Source: Pratylenchus scribneri
Lineage: Eukaryota > Nematoda > Chromadorea > Rhabditida > Pratylenchidae
Assembly (NCBI GenBank): GCA_030063045.1
Contig: JAQSEB010000010.1
Location: forward strand, 2,101,501 to 2,165,500
Length of the DNA stretch: 64,000 nucleotides
Reading direction: 5' to 3'
Within the stretch, counting starts at the first letter, position 1. Each line of letters begins with the position of its first letter. Of the stretch, positions 36,701 to 48,667 are shown in pieces. A program made the translations under genes and the position numbers. The notes below the pieces were generated by a model, which was not told where the DNA came from, made no database searches, and worked only from the letters and a program-made list of their open reading frames with translations.

Positions 36701-39415
36701 CATTTTTGAATGATTTTTGCCAGAATTATTAATCATCCTTTCCCTCAAATCAGCGGTGGCTTTGGAAATTGATGAAGAATTGGGAATATTTCCAGCAAAT
36801 AAATCAGGTTAAATAAAATTATTTAGGGGAAAAGTGGCTTCAAAATTTCCTCCTTATTTCAACGATTTTTCTATGCCAAATGCCTTAATTTAATCAATTT
36901 ATTCGACTTTTACCAATGCCCAAAATTTATCCATTTTGAATGATTCCCCAATTCCCATTCCTATAATCTCCCTCAAATCCAACCATTCATTAAAATGGCC
37001 AATTCCAATCGATACAATGACTGTTGGCCATATCCTCGAGGCCACCAAAGTTTGACACGTTTTCCGGGCACAAACATGGTCAAATTGTGCAATTCGGCAT
37101 TCGGACATCCAATTGGACGAATTTCAAAATGGCTGCTCATGGACAATTCTGGCAGGGAAAATTTAATGGCAAAATTCAATTTTGGTGTGCAATGCAACGA
37201 AATGGAAACATTCACCAAGAAATTGGCTACAAAATTTTGGGTGAATTCAAATTAATTTATTTTTGGGACAACAATTCTCTTCTCCATCTTCATTCCCAAT
37301 TGTTTGAATCATCGGTGAAAATTGTTGAATGGAAATTTGTTGAAAATATTCCAACCAAATTGGCCGCCAAATTCCAATTGTTGGCATACTGGGCCCCCAA
37401 TCCCAGCTGAAACTAGCCTGCATTTTGCGCAACTGATTCACGTGGCATTCTCCGTTGTAGATGGGCGGAGGGCATTCCTTATTATTAGAAAAGGATTGAT
37501 TATAGAGAAACGGAATATTGGTGTCAAAAAGTGGTTTAAATTTGACTGTTTTTTTTTCATAAAATAGGTTAAAATTAATATTTTCCAATTCTAAAATAGA
37601 TCATTTTCCGCTCTTACAACAAAATACTCAATAATGGTTAGGACTTAGGATTAAAGAAAGATATGAATGGGCAAAGATGGTGGCCTCAGATTCGAGTTTA
37701 TTTCATTTAAATCAAAATAAATTTTAATATGGCAAAATTACAAAGCATTATTTATAATATTAAATAGATTACTTTCCGCTCTATCAATCCATACCAAAAT
37801 TATTAAAATCGGTTAATTCATTGATGAATTATAAGCTTTTAAAAAACATTGATAAGACCAATTCATTGCTTTCTTCAAGAAAGGAAAGGGACAGCTGAGT
37901 GAGTGAGATTCCTTGAGGGCATGTTGAATGCTCGCTCGCTGATTAGAAGGAAGGGAGAGGGAATACGGTAGCAGAGGCGGCTTTCCTTTTCATAATCAGC
38001 AGCCAATCAGAGAAATGCCTTGAGGGCACAATCATCTATGATCTATCTCTTCCCCTTCCTTTGCATGAATATTCACTCATTGATTATGAAGAGGGAAAAT
38101 ACGGTAGCAGCAGATCGCCTTCCCCTTTATAATCAGCCAATCAGAGGAATGCTTTGAGGGCATAATCATAATCACGTCCGTCCCATTCCATTACATTTTT
38201 AGGAGAGTGATAAGGTCCATCATCTTTGTACATTCATAACTCTCTTCAATCCCAATAGTTTTTAATGATCTTGCTAAAGTTTAGTAGAGCGAAAAATTCT
38301 CCATCTTTTAATATAAAAATTATGCCTCAATTCTTTTAAATGAGTAAGTTATTGGGATTTAATTACTAAACAGAGGGTAGAATAGGCCCCAATCTTTGCA
38401 CACTTATAACTCACATAAATGCTAACCAATTTTAATGATCTTGGTATGAATTCATAGAGCGAAAAATTCTGCATCTAAAGATATAAATTTGTTTTTATAG
38501 GGAATATTATTTGGATTTCAATGAAACTAAATGAAGGATCATTTGGAAATCGCATCATTTTTCATTGGATTCAACTTATAAAAAAAATTAGGGTCAATCT
38601 CGGGATGGGCAGGAAAACTTTTCATCCATTTTCATCCAATGGTGTGTTTTATTATTATAAAATAATATTGGCACCAAAATAAGAACCCAAAAATTTAACA
38701 GCATTTTCAATAAATTTCGAATAATTTGGCATTTAAAATGAACCAACCGGGGGTAGGGCGTGCAAATTCAGAACCTTAATAATTTGGGGACATAAAATTT
38801 GAAAATTTAATTAATTTTTATCATCAAATCACCCGATAAATATTTGCTCTTCTTTTTGCCACTTTGACCGGCGATTGGAAGGAAATGCGTAATACGTTGA
38901 GGCCAAACACAATGAATGGCTTAACATTGAATGAATATGAACGGAATTGATTGTCCACTGTGGCCACATGCTGACTATTCAACCAAATTTTGGCCAATCC
39001 ATCCAAGCCTTGGATTTGTAGAAGCACAAATGTGGACTAGGGATGAAGGGGATTCAATGGCTTATATCATTTTGGTGCCATCAATTTGCCCCAAAATGAA
39101 CCAACTCACATTCTCAACTTCCTTCGCCAATTCCACCGACCTCTCGTAGACCCAATCCTCATGGCCCACCCAACGATTTAGGCGATCTCCTTGTCCATAC
39201 AATGGGTTACAATTGATAAAGCCATTTGCCTCCAAATCGGCAAAAATGTCACCAGGAATTTGGGCGGCTTTCCCAGAAATATTTTTACGAGTCGAATAAA
39301 AATTCCATTGATTTTGATGCGGCGATGGGCCATTGGTGCCAAGGTCGATGATGGCGCAATAAATAGTGGAAATGAGCAATGAGATAAGGAAGGGAAGGGC
39401 AGAAAATGTGGCCAT
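33730..39415 (-). CDS. Beta-mannosidase, glycoside hydrolase family 2
   Basis: Exons on the minus strand are 39415-39110, 39036-38833, 37477-37273, 37226-36984, 36509-36210, 36164-35999, 35917-35762, 35187-34920, 34873-34725, 34530-34359 and 34317-33730, giving 918 aa, slightly longer than animal lysosomal beta-mannosidases. Residues 1-20 are a signal peptide. Family landmarks are ECPPPIYNGECHVN, FSWDWGPSMPTIGIW, FLKGTNWVP, NALRVWGGGIYEEDSFY, FGFLIWQDFMFACALYP, the acid/base Glu in CWAGNNENE (~470), the nucleophile Glu in ASEFGVQSMPF (~565), and MCALYWQLNDVWAAPTW. It removes terminal beta-mannose from N-glycan fragments in lysosomes. A secreted digestive form is also possible in a plant feeder. 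The sixth intron (35998-35918) uses a gtcggt donor. Repeats occupy introns 2 and 7. Confidence 0.93.
35205..35530 (-). repeat. Dispersed element R5, copy 1 (reverse of 52900-53222)
   Basis: A stretch including accgtgtatctgtatcccc, ccatcacccagcctatcaat and caggcacaattaaat is the near-exact reverse complement of sequence at 52900-53222, and the similarity continues into the GC-rich flank (gggccagaacctaggcccaa...). It lies in intron 7 of the beta-mannosidase gene. There is no coding frame. The GC-rich end with a B-box-like gggttttgactcc in the other copy hints at a SINE, but this is weak. Confidence 0.65.
37763..38490. repeat. Dispersed repeat, family M4, copy 2 (intron 2 of beta-mannosidase)
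   Basis: It shares with 2047-2640 the blocks ccgctctatcaatc, ccttgagggcatgttgaatg, ttaggagagtgataagg and tagagcgaaaaattct. In this copy the central unit of about 130 bases (cggtagcag...aatcagag.aatgcc.tgagggca) is present twice in tandem. Confidence 0.65.
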
Positions 39416-41231
39416 TTTTGGGAAATAAAATTTGAAAAATTATATCTTAATCCATCTCTGTGATTATGTAAAATGTTTAATCAATGGAATATCCAATTTT
39501 TCAATTTATTAATGAAAGAGGAAAAATGAAAAGTCATTTTTTTGTCGAATTATGATGATTCAATGAATGATGGAAAGGAAAAGGGAATAATATAAACAAT
39601 TGGACTTTCAGGCAAGCAAAGGAATTTGTTGATATAAAAATAAACAAATAAATATTTTTAGGGTGCTACCTATGCCTTCAAAAAGGCAAAAAGGAGATGA
39701 ATGAAAAGGGGGAATTAGTTATTAGTTTAATTTTATGAAAAAGAATAAGATAATGTTCACAAATCACGAATACTTTCCGGAAAGAAAAACAAATTCCAAT
39801 ATATTAATACCGCCTGTTTCCCCCAACATTCTAATTCCGCCTTTTTTTCCAAACATTTTAATTCCGCCTGTTTTCCAATAAATAATTCCGCTTGTTCCCT
39901 AACAAATTCCATCTTGTGAAAACACAAAGAAACATTTATTAGAAAATTTTTCCGAAACAAAAAAAATGCAATACAATTACTTTAATTGAGACAAACCCAT
40001 TCCCCTTTTCTTTTATCCATATCTTATTCTGGATTAGAGAGTCATTTTAGGATTTCTATTTATTAATAAATTAGAATGGCAAATTGGATTCGGCACTTGA
40101 ATAGAGCTGATGAGTTGGGGCAATTTAGAATTGCGCAGGTGCCAGTCCCCTCCATTTCTCCTTCCCTTTCTTCCTTCCTTCCTCTCATACAATTCCATTT
40201 AGCTGCCCCCATTCTCCCTTTCATTGCCAATGCCAACTCCAATTTGGCGCACTTCCCCCTCATTCCATTTCCATTCATTCAACACCCAAATTTGCTCAAC
40301 CGAGAGCACCGGGGGGCAAAAGGGTTCATTCATTGTTGACTGGATGTGAGTTGGAGGGAGGAATATGTGTCCAAACGATTATTGGTTCGGTTGTCTGCAT
40401 TCAATTAATAATGGTGGAGGGGCATAAAGTGGATTAGGGAGAAGAGAAGAATATGCAATTTTGGCAATAAATTATTGTGGGAATATGACCTAGTTCTGTA
40501 CAAGATATTTAAATGGAAATTTAAACTTTTTTAAATCCAATAATTGGGCACAATTCAATTTGAAAAATTTGATTGAATACAAAAATGAAGAATATTCGTT
40601 GATTTGATGAAGATTTGTCGGCAAGATACCGAATCCCTATTCGCCTTCTCAAATCCTCCCTCGGGGCTATCCAGCAGTGCTTTGCCGCCTTCTCATTATA
40701 TTCCGTGTGCCCTCCTCCTCCTCTTTTATTTTCGTCCATATTTATTTTCGCGCATTCCAATGGCCTTCATCAAATTGCGCCAATTCTCATCAGCTCCACC
40801 CCCAAACCATCATCATTCTTCTCACAATATTCATTCAAATATCCAATACAAACCTACCATTCCCCCTTATATTCATAATGGTTACAAAAATTTTGCCATT
40901 TATTCCACCCCAAATTTTTTGGGTTTATTTACATCAATTGCTTGCCATGCCAATCTTTTTCCCATATTTTCGGCACAAGTGCCAATTCCTTCTCGAATTC
41001 TTTTCACATTTCCTTTTTTGTCGGCATCCAACAATACAAAAAAAGTACTTGGCCAACATCTAGGAGAACACCCCCACTCCACTTAATTGGCAAACAATGT
41101 GCTTCTTTACTGATTTTGGGCGAGTTTCCTTCCTACCATCTTGGCATTCCGGGCCGGGTCAAGGATCGGAAACAATTGCGCCAATTGTGTGCGGGGCCAA
41201 AGGACTTGTTGGGAAGCGGCCCGAGAGGAAA

Positions 41232-41359
41232 TACTTACAAAATACAAAGAAACAAAATGTGCGCGGCGAACACGATTGGCCGCGGGCAAATATGCGCCAA
41301 AAAGGGGAGCCTGATCCTCAAAGATGGTTGCCGAAATGGCATTCAAAATGGCACTTGAA
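41232..41359 (-). other. Candidate coding exon with a strong donor, gene unknown
   Basis: On the minus strand, an acceptor-like gatttcaag is followed by an open frame beginning (S)AILNAISATIFEDQAP and continuing LFGAYLPAANRVRRAHFVSLYF. It ends exactly at a consensus donor (tatttt/gtaagtattt). An in-frame continuation is possible at about 41093-41016 after a caattaag acceptor. No family is recognised, the plus strand is also open, and no start exon was found. Confidence 0.25.
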
Positions 41360-44300
41360 ATCAAAAAGTGGCAAATTTACTGCAAGAAAATAGCTTTAAT
41401 TTCGATCCAGTCGTGAATTTAGTTCCACAAAAATAGTTTCCAAATGCCAATGCCCTGACTATACTCTCCCCTAAATAATCCGTTCATTGCCCTTTCCATT
41501 CCATTTCATGCCAATTGCCAATCCTCTCTTCACAATATTCGTGCCAAGCAAATATTATGCCAAAAAAATTAAACCACATGGCCAAGTTTGGGAGGGCATC
41601 CAAGGGATGGAGGAGGGATAATCCGTGGCAAAATATTTTGGCCCAGCAGGTGCCCCTCTTCAATTCTTGAATGATGATTTGTGACCTCCACACTTTTTGG
41701 CAATTCCCAAAAATGAGCATTTAATTTTGCACAATTTGTCAAATTTGCCCATTCCATTTTTTGCCCAAAAATTTTAAATGGCATTTTTGACATGGATAGG
41801 AAAAAGTGTCAAATGATGATAAAAATCTGCGCCAATTTGTTCGATGAGGAATGAACGACTCAAATTTTGAGTGATTTATGCGGCAACCAAAAAACCACCA
41901 ACCAAACATCCATCTGCGAAATGATGGGAAAAATCCCATTTAAAAAGATTGGCCCAAAAATAGAATGGAAGTGAAAATAATAGCAAAAATTGAGTTCATC
42001 CAAATATTAAAAATTGGATGGCTGCGCATTTTACCGAAAAAGTCGATTAAAATATTTCAATTAAACCATTTTTGCTAGTTTAACATTAAGTTTTGAAACT
42101 GGTTTGAGAGTTTTTCAACAAGTAAATCCAAAATTATCATATAACCCAATAATTTAATTACTTTGAAGAATAAAATGTCTTAAATGCACCTTTCTGTCTA
42201 GTATAAAAAATGTGAAATTAAATGAGAATTACCCCTACAATTTGACCAATATGTAACTATTTTTGTTGACTTTAGAAAGAATATTTTGAAGATTACTAAA
42301 CAAATAAATTAGCTAGTCAATAATAATAATTGGGGGATAATTTCAAGTGGAAAAAGAGATTAACATTGATGGTGGCCACATTTTGAAGGCATGTAATCCG
42401 GCAATTGACCAGCAAAATTTCATGCCACAATGGGGAGGATTATCCACCTCCCCCTTCCCAGAACATCTGTTGCCTCCTCTTACTGTTGGCTGTGGTTGGC
42501 TTAATGGCCCCATTCCCCCCTCCTCTTGCCAATTAGCAATTCCCGCAACACAATAAGAGGGGAGGGGGGGAGGAATTGGCGCAACCCAATTCCCGGTGGC
42601 CATTAATTAGACCTGCTGGCGAAGTGGAGGAAATGATCCGGCGAAAATTGGATTAATGACCACAAACAATGTATTGGCCCTGGTCCCATATTCAGCACAA
42701 TCTGGTAGCAGATTGGTGACACCAAAAATGCTCATATTTTAGCGGATTCTCATCAATTTTTTATTAGGGTCAATTCTTTGCCCTAGAGGGAAAATAATTG
42801 TGACAATTTTACAGAAATTTGGCCAAAACATTCTCAAAAATTTAGCGCAAAATGCCTACTTAAAGAAATAATAATTTTCCATTTGGATTGAAGGCATTGA
42901 AAGGAGTCAAATTTGGTAGGGAATAAAAGGAATATGCCGATGCGCAGGATTTGGACGAAAATTTGAAGCCTCCAATTTTCTTGTCAACCTCATTCCCCTT
43001 TGAATTCTGCCATTTTAAGATGGGCTTCTGTTGTCTCCAACTCGTTTTTAGGCCTTTCATTGAGAATCTGGGGCTTCTTATTTTGCCTTTCGGGCAAATC
43101 AAAAGGAAAAGAAGTCGATTATGGTAGAAAAAGGTGAGGGGATGGAATTTACTGATTGTGTAATGAATGGCATTAGAATGTAATAAATTAAAAGTGGGGA
43201 AAAACTCATTAGGGCTGACCCCATAATATAATTTTATGGTCAACTCATTTTTGGGTCTTTCGGAAATATCAAAAGGGGAAGAAGAAATCGATTATGGCAC
43301 AAAATAGGGGGATGGAATTTGCTGATTGTGTAATAAATATGGTATTAAAAATGCGAAGGAAGAAAAAAGCTCATTAGAAATGACCCCAATAATATTTTAT
43401 GACCGACAAATTCCAATTTTGATGCTCAATTGAAGGATTGGCCGATCGCCAACAGATGCGCTAGCAACAGAAGTTCGATGCCCTCAATAATTCTTCCGTT
43501 ACTCATTAGCAATGAGGTTAATCATCCCATTCAAATCCAAGCAAAAAGAGGGGCAAAAATTGTGTGCCGCTTTTAATCCATCCAATTTCCTCCATTTTTA
43601 CAGCCAATTCTTTCCATACATCCAATCCCCCCTCTCCCCTCCACTTTCTACTACAGTAACCAATCCCTTCCTCCTTTCTTTTCACCACCAATCCCCCTTA
43701 CCTCAAGCGATGTCATCGACCACCATCCTTTCTTCCCTTTTTCCCTTCCCTTTTTTCTTCCATTCCATCCATCATTTTGCGCACAAATTCAGCACAGAGT
43801 TGGGGAAAGGGGATGGCTTTGTTTCGCAATAATTTCAAACAAAAATTGGACGGAAGATTTATATAAAATTTGCTAACTCTTTTCGTTTAAAAATTGTATC
43901 CACACCGTTTTCAACTATTCACAGAGATTAAACCAATGATGGTTTCGGATTTAGTGTGTTAAAACCCTTAAACCAGTTTCGAAGCGTACATTTAATGAAT
44001 GTTAAACTAGCAAAAACATGGTTTAAATGAAAGGCTTTGGACGCCTTTGAAACGGGCAAACATGAAAACATTGGATTTATACAAAATTGGATTTATATAA
44101 TATTTAATATGGAAATGTTAAACGTTTATTTGAGAAAACCTTCAATTTTATTGCTATCCAGGGTTAAAGTTTTTGGTACCAATGGAATGGACAAAACCCA
44201 AAATTGTGTGCCATAAATGTCCATCAAATTGGATCGTCCTCTCCCCCCAATTAATCCCTCACCCTAAATCCAATCCATTCCCGAATAACACTAAAATAGG

Positions 44301-47275
44301 TGTCCATCCATTCCATCCCATTGTTTTTGGGTTCGTCGTCGACCTGCCAAAATGCAATCCAATCCACCCTCAATTCATTCATTCATTCCATTCAGCCACA
44401 GGTGCCAATTCAATATACAAGCAAGGAAGGAAGGGGGAATGAAGGGATGTGCCACGGGCTTAATTGGGCCTTCCTTCCCTTCCCCATCCATCATTTTCTT
44501 CCCAAAATGCCCCGAACAAACAACTTCCCCCCCCCTTTCCATTTATGTGCCAAGGGCAGATCCGATTCCCGTCCATTCTTTCCTATCCGTGGGTTTTGGG
44601 TGGATGATCGATGGATTTGGGGTTTTGGGGGATTGTGTGCTTAAATAAACTATTCCCTTCCCGTTCCCATTGAATGAACTCTCAAAATTTGCTCTGCACC
44701 GGTTTTCGCGCATTATCCCCATCCTCTCCCCGCAACCCAAATTGATCCTTATCATTGAATAAATCTAAATAAATAGCATTCATTTATCTTCAAGGGAAGA
44801 AGAAGAATAATGGACGGAATATTTCATACAATTATTTTAAAAGTATTCTCTATTTTTGACTCATTTTCATTGCCTTTTGTTGTGGGTGGCTGTCAATAAG
44901 AATTGAATCATTCATTCATTTCAACAATTTCGCCCGTAAAAGTTCATTCATTTATTTCGGCTGCAGTATAAAAATTGATGAATCATTTCGCCGTTTTGCG
45001 CGCCACTTTTTCGCCTCCTCCGAATCCGAAAGTTTCTTCACATTTTGATTTGATGATTGATCCATTCATTGACCCAAATAAATTTTGGTCACTTCCCACT
45101 TTTCACCCAAAAATAACAGTCAAAGGGTGGTCTTTTTAAAATGGGTAAGGGTGGAAGGGTGGAGGGAATTTGCATGGAAAATGAATTGGAATGACTAAAA
45201 GGATATGCGCGGGACCATCATGATGCCAAAATGCCATCCAATGTCCAGTTCAGTCGATTGACTCAATTGTCGCAATATTTCATTTGAGGCATTGTCCGCC
45301 GGAATTTATGGCCGCCAAAAGGAAATTTATGGGCAAATTTTGGAAAGGAAATAAAACGGCACAAATGGGGGAATGTGGAATTGATGGACAATTCCAATGG
45401 AGGGCACAAAAGTGGACAGCCGCCACCGTCTTTTTGCCCTTTGCCAATCCAACATTTTGTGCCCGGCGGGGCCACCGTTTTCCTCCATAGTCGGTGGCAG
45501 TGGAAGAATTCCCTGGGGGGAATGGCACAATTGGGTGGATTTTGGACAAATCAGTGAATGACCCAATTGGCTCAGATTTCGCGCGCCCCTTCCCTCCATT
45601 TTGGCAAAAAACTGTGGAAAAATTAGGTGTGAGGGAATTGCCAATTTGCACTGCAAAATGGTGGCCGTCCATAAACTTTTTTTGGCATTGAATAAAACCA
45701 CCCAAATAGCTCATTTTTGTCATATAATTGTGGGTTATGTTTGTTTGACAAGTCATAAATGCCATAAAAGATCGAATTTGTTGCATTTTTCCTCTTCATT
45801 TTACAATTCAATCCTTCCAAAATTTCCATTCCCTCATTTTATTATTTAATTTGATTTTTTCCAATTTTTGCCATCTGCCATTAAATATTTGTGCGGTTTT
45901 CACATTGCATGTCACAAATTTTTTACCGCATAAATTTAAATTCGTCTTAAAAACCGCAGAATTCAATATTGAATTTGTAAATATTGGGTGGATTTTTGGG
46001 CCATAAAATTGGAAAGGGAGAGGGGGATGGGCCATCCTCTCAATTTGGAGTCAATTTGGCCAAGAATTGGGCCACCACTTGTTCCAGCACATTTTTATTG
46101 ATGGGAATTGGAAGGGAATTGGCCATCGAGATTGACTTATTGGATGGAGGGGCGAGGGAAGGGGCAGGGGGCCTTGTTCGACCCTAGGCGATAATCCCTC
46201 AATATCGAGAATTGGAGAGAAGGCGATAATCCGCCCTCGGATTAATGGATTAATCAGATATTTTAAGGGGAATGGGACAATCCAGTGCAAATGCGGGAAT
46301 TGCCTATGGGTACGGGGGAATGGGAATTAATTGGGAAAAGGTTGAACAATGCACATTTGAATGGAATGTGAGGGGATGGGGGTCAATTTGGGTGGTTCAA
46401 GTGGAAGTTGGAGGGGTGGAATTAATCCAAGAATATGAAGATTTCAAGGTCAAATATGGGCCAGGCAAGTCAAAAGCCAAAAATATAAAAATAATATTGT
46501 TTGAAATATAATTAATGTAGGAAAGAATATTTGCCTAATCAACTATTTATAATACCTAATTACTTTAAAATTTGCAGGATACTTATAGCCTAAAAATTAG
46601 TCAATTTTCCTTCCCTGTTCCCTCCTTTTATTGTTGTTTTGTACCCAAATCTTAGACTGAATATAAAATTAGCCTTGTTTCTGTCGGAGGCAAAACAAAC
46701 TTTTGAGCACGGCGGCGGGTAGAGGAAATTATAATTACCGTCAATTATTCGGCCAGCCGCCTCTTATTCCATTCCATCTTTTCGCCTTTTTGGCTTTTAG
46801 CCTCACCCAAAACAGAATCCTCGAAATCCGCTCTCCGCCATTCTTCCCATCCCATTTTTGGTGTAATTATATGTGGATGAGTGGAGGGAGGGAAAGGGAA
46901 TGATGCAAAGAGGAAACATTCAAAGGCAAAGGCCAAAAATGCGATCGGCGGCCAAATTTGATGTGTTATTTGGCCCCAAGGGAACATCAAGAAAAGATGG
47001 AGAAGAAGAAGTGGTTGCGGGAAATGTGGGAACATTGTTTTGGGGGCAAAATGAATGGCCTTGAATATTGAGGGGGGAAGGAGGAAGCCATTTTGGGATG
47101 TGAAAGAGGAAATAAACATTCAAACTCTTTTAAAAATATTAAAATGATTTATTTTATTTGCACATTAAAATGGAATTAAGTATTCAAGTGAATTGGTTGC
47201 ACAGAAAAAAATGAATGGCATAAATTGATGAGGGGAATTTTGGTGGGGTAGGGGACAATTGAGTACTTGTACTGG

Positions 47276-47582
47276 TTTTTGGTCCTTGTCAGCGAGGCAC
47301 TAGCCAATTTGGGAAGGCAATATATCATTTGAAAGCCCAAAGTTTCCTCTAAAAAGTGGCCTATTTAAAATTTGTAAATTTCAACTTTAATAAATGTTAT
47401 ATCTCTTTGAGCGTAATAAATCCAAATTATTCAGACTTGGGAGGAAAAGACACTTTTTATAAAATACCTTAAATTCTCAAAAAATTAAAATAAGCCACTT
47501 TTTAGAGGAAACTTTGGGTTTTCGAATGATATATCGCCTTCCTAAAATGGTTGCTTCCTTACTGAGATATAGACAAAAGAAC
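47276..47582. repeat. MITE-like palindromic repeat, family M2, copy 3
   Basis: It has inverted arms (gccaatttgggaaggcaatatatcat... against ...atatcgccttcctaaaatgg) with the shared ctctaaaaagtggc core. It lies about 100 bases beyond the 3' end of the BH3-only gene. Confidence 0.7.
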
Positions 47583-47682
47583 AGATCCAGCTACTCAATT
47601 GTCATATATTTCAAATTGGGGTGGACTATAAATATGAAAAATGTGTGGCAAAATGTGAATTTCCAATGCAATTTTTGGCCCA

Positions 47683-48667
47683 TTAGAACAATTTGGCACA
47701 AATCCATCCCCAAAGGCCACCGCCACTGCTCCTTTTTGCCGCCTCCTTTCGGCTTTTGATTTGTGCCTCCCATCGGTCGGCCATTGCCAAAAGTTGGGTG
47801 GCAATTTCGGCACAAATGTTGGCCAATTCATCGTCCACTTCCTCCTCATCCACTTCATCAATTTGGCTAATCCATTCGCGTTGCTGCTCCTCTGCATCCG
47901 TTTGGGTGCCAATCGAGCGGCGGTCAACATTTCGGCCGCGCTAAAATGGAAGGGGGAATTTAATGGGATGTTAGCAGATCAAATTGGGGAAAACAAAAAT
48001 GCGGTATTTCTTGCCAAAAAGAATTGGGGAATTAAAAGAGAGGATGAAAGAAAATGCCGTCAGCTAATTTCTCATTTTATTAGGTCTTTTTTCCGTATAA
48101 ATTGGCACATTAAAATTTTTTGTATATAGAAAAATAACACTTTTCCTTGAGGCCATATAACTTGGCCATAACAAAGTGTTGGGGCTTATTAGGTTTATTA
48201 GAGGCTGGCATGTATTAAGGGCTTGGGGCTCAGATCACTTAAAGAAACCTGATTTGGCCAAGTTATATGGCCTCAAGAAAATTAAAAGTATCCATTCCAA
48301 GAATATGCCTATCCTATCTCATTTTCGCCTTTTAAAAGAATTTTTGAATTCCTGCCATTGTTAACTCATTCATCCAATTAAAAATGTTTTCCCATTGTCC
48401 CACCTTTCGTTGGCTAACTCCTTCCTCCTCCTCTTCCTCTTCCCTCCATTGTTGCTGGCCAATTGTTGTTTTGTTGGCCTTTTTGTGTGTTGGCCTCATC
48501 AATGGGAATGAATGGGCGGAGGCCATCATTTCACCGTTGTCCATTTCCAAATGATGAAATTGTTGGGCAAATGGGTCAGCCGGCAAATCGCCCAGGGAAA
48601 GGGCACATCGCAAAGGGGATTGGAGCAACATTGGATGGGAATGGCCCGGGAGCCAATAAGTGAACAT
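47683..48667 (-). CDS. egl-1: BH3-only, EGL-1-like apoptosis activator
   Basis: Two exons, 48667-48404 and 47940-47683, give 173 aa. The ATG directly follows a ctttaaag acceptor, the internal junction (cgaaag/gtggga ... attttag/cgcggc) keeps phase 0, and the frame closes with TAA. Exon 2 encodes an acidic helix (QIDEVDEEEVDDEL) and then IATQLLAMADRWEA at about residues 134-147. This fits the BH3 core (hydrophobic-x3-Leu-x3-Gly/Ala-Asp-x-aromatic-x-Ala). As I recall it, the C. elegans EGL-1 core LAAMCDDFDAQ aligns directly, with flanking E-I before and Q-x-x-S after also matching. Such proteins bind the BCL-2 protein CED-9, release CED-4 and start caspase killing. Elsewhere the protein is low complexity (QQQWREEEEEEEG). 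C. elegans EGL-1 is shorter (about 90 aa). The single intron carries a perfect hairpin repeat. Confidence 0.65.
48146..48277. repeat. Short hairpin element with perfect 23-base inverted ends
   Basis: The ends cttgaggccatataacttgg and ccaagttatatggcctcaag are exact inverted copies, extended to 23 bases each, separated by about 86 bases. It lies in the intron of the BH3-only gene and looks like a minimal MITE or a transcribed hairpin. Confidence 0.8.

Larger units (their letters stand above)
39416..47682. other. Gene-poor stretch, left part
   Basis: I can support no complete gene in these 8.3 kb. Many frames of 60-170 codons are open on both strands because stop codons are rare in the pyrimidine/purine-skewed sequence. 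Most lack ATG starts or splice context. One candidate exon is listed separately (about 41232-41359, minus). An M2 repeat copy lies near the right end. Confidence 0.4.

Noticed and set aside
40604..41086. 160-codon plus-strand frame
   Set aside because: It starts at TTG, not ATG, has Ser/Pro/His-rich low-complexity translation, and overlaps other open frames.
40942..41358. Plus-strand frame with a fragment reminiscent of a Wnt N-terminus (PGRVKDRKQLRQLC)
   Set aside because: No downstream Wnt hallmarks (WNC, cysteine-rich HGxSGSC block) were found anywhere on the strand, and the resemblance covers only about 15 residues.
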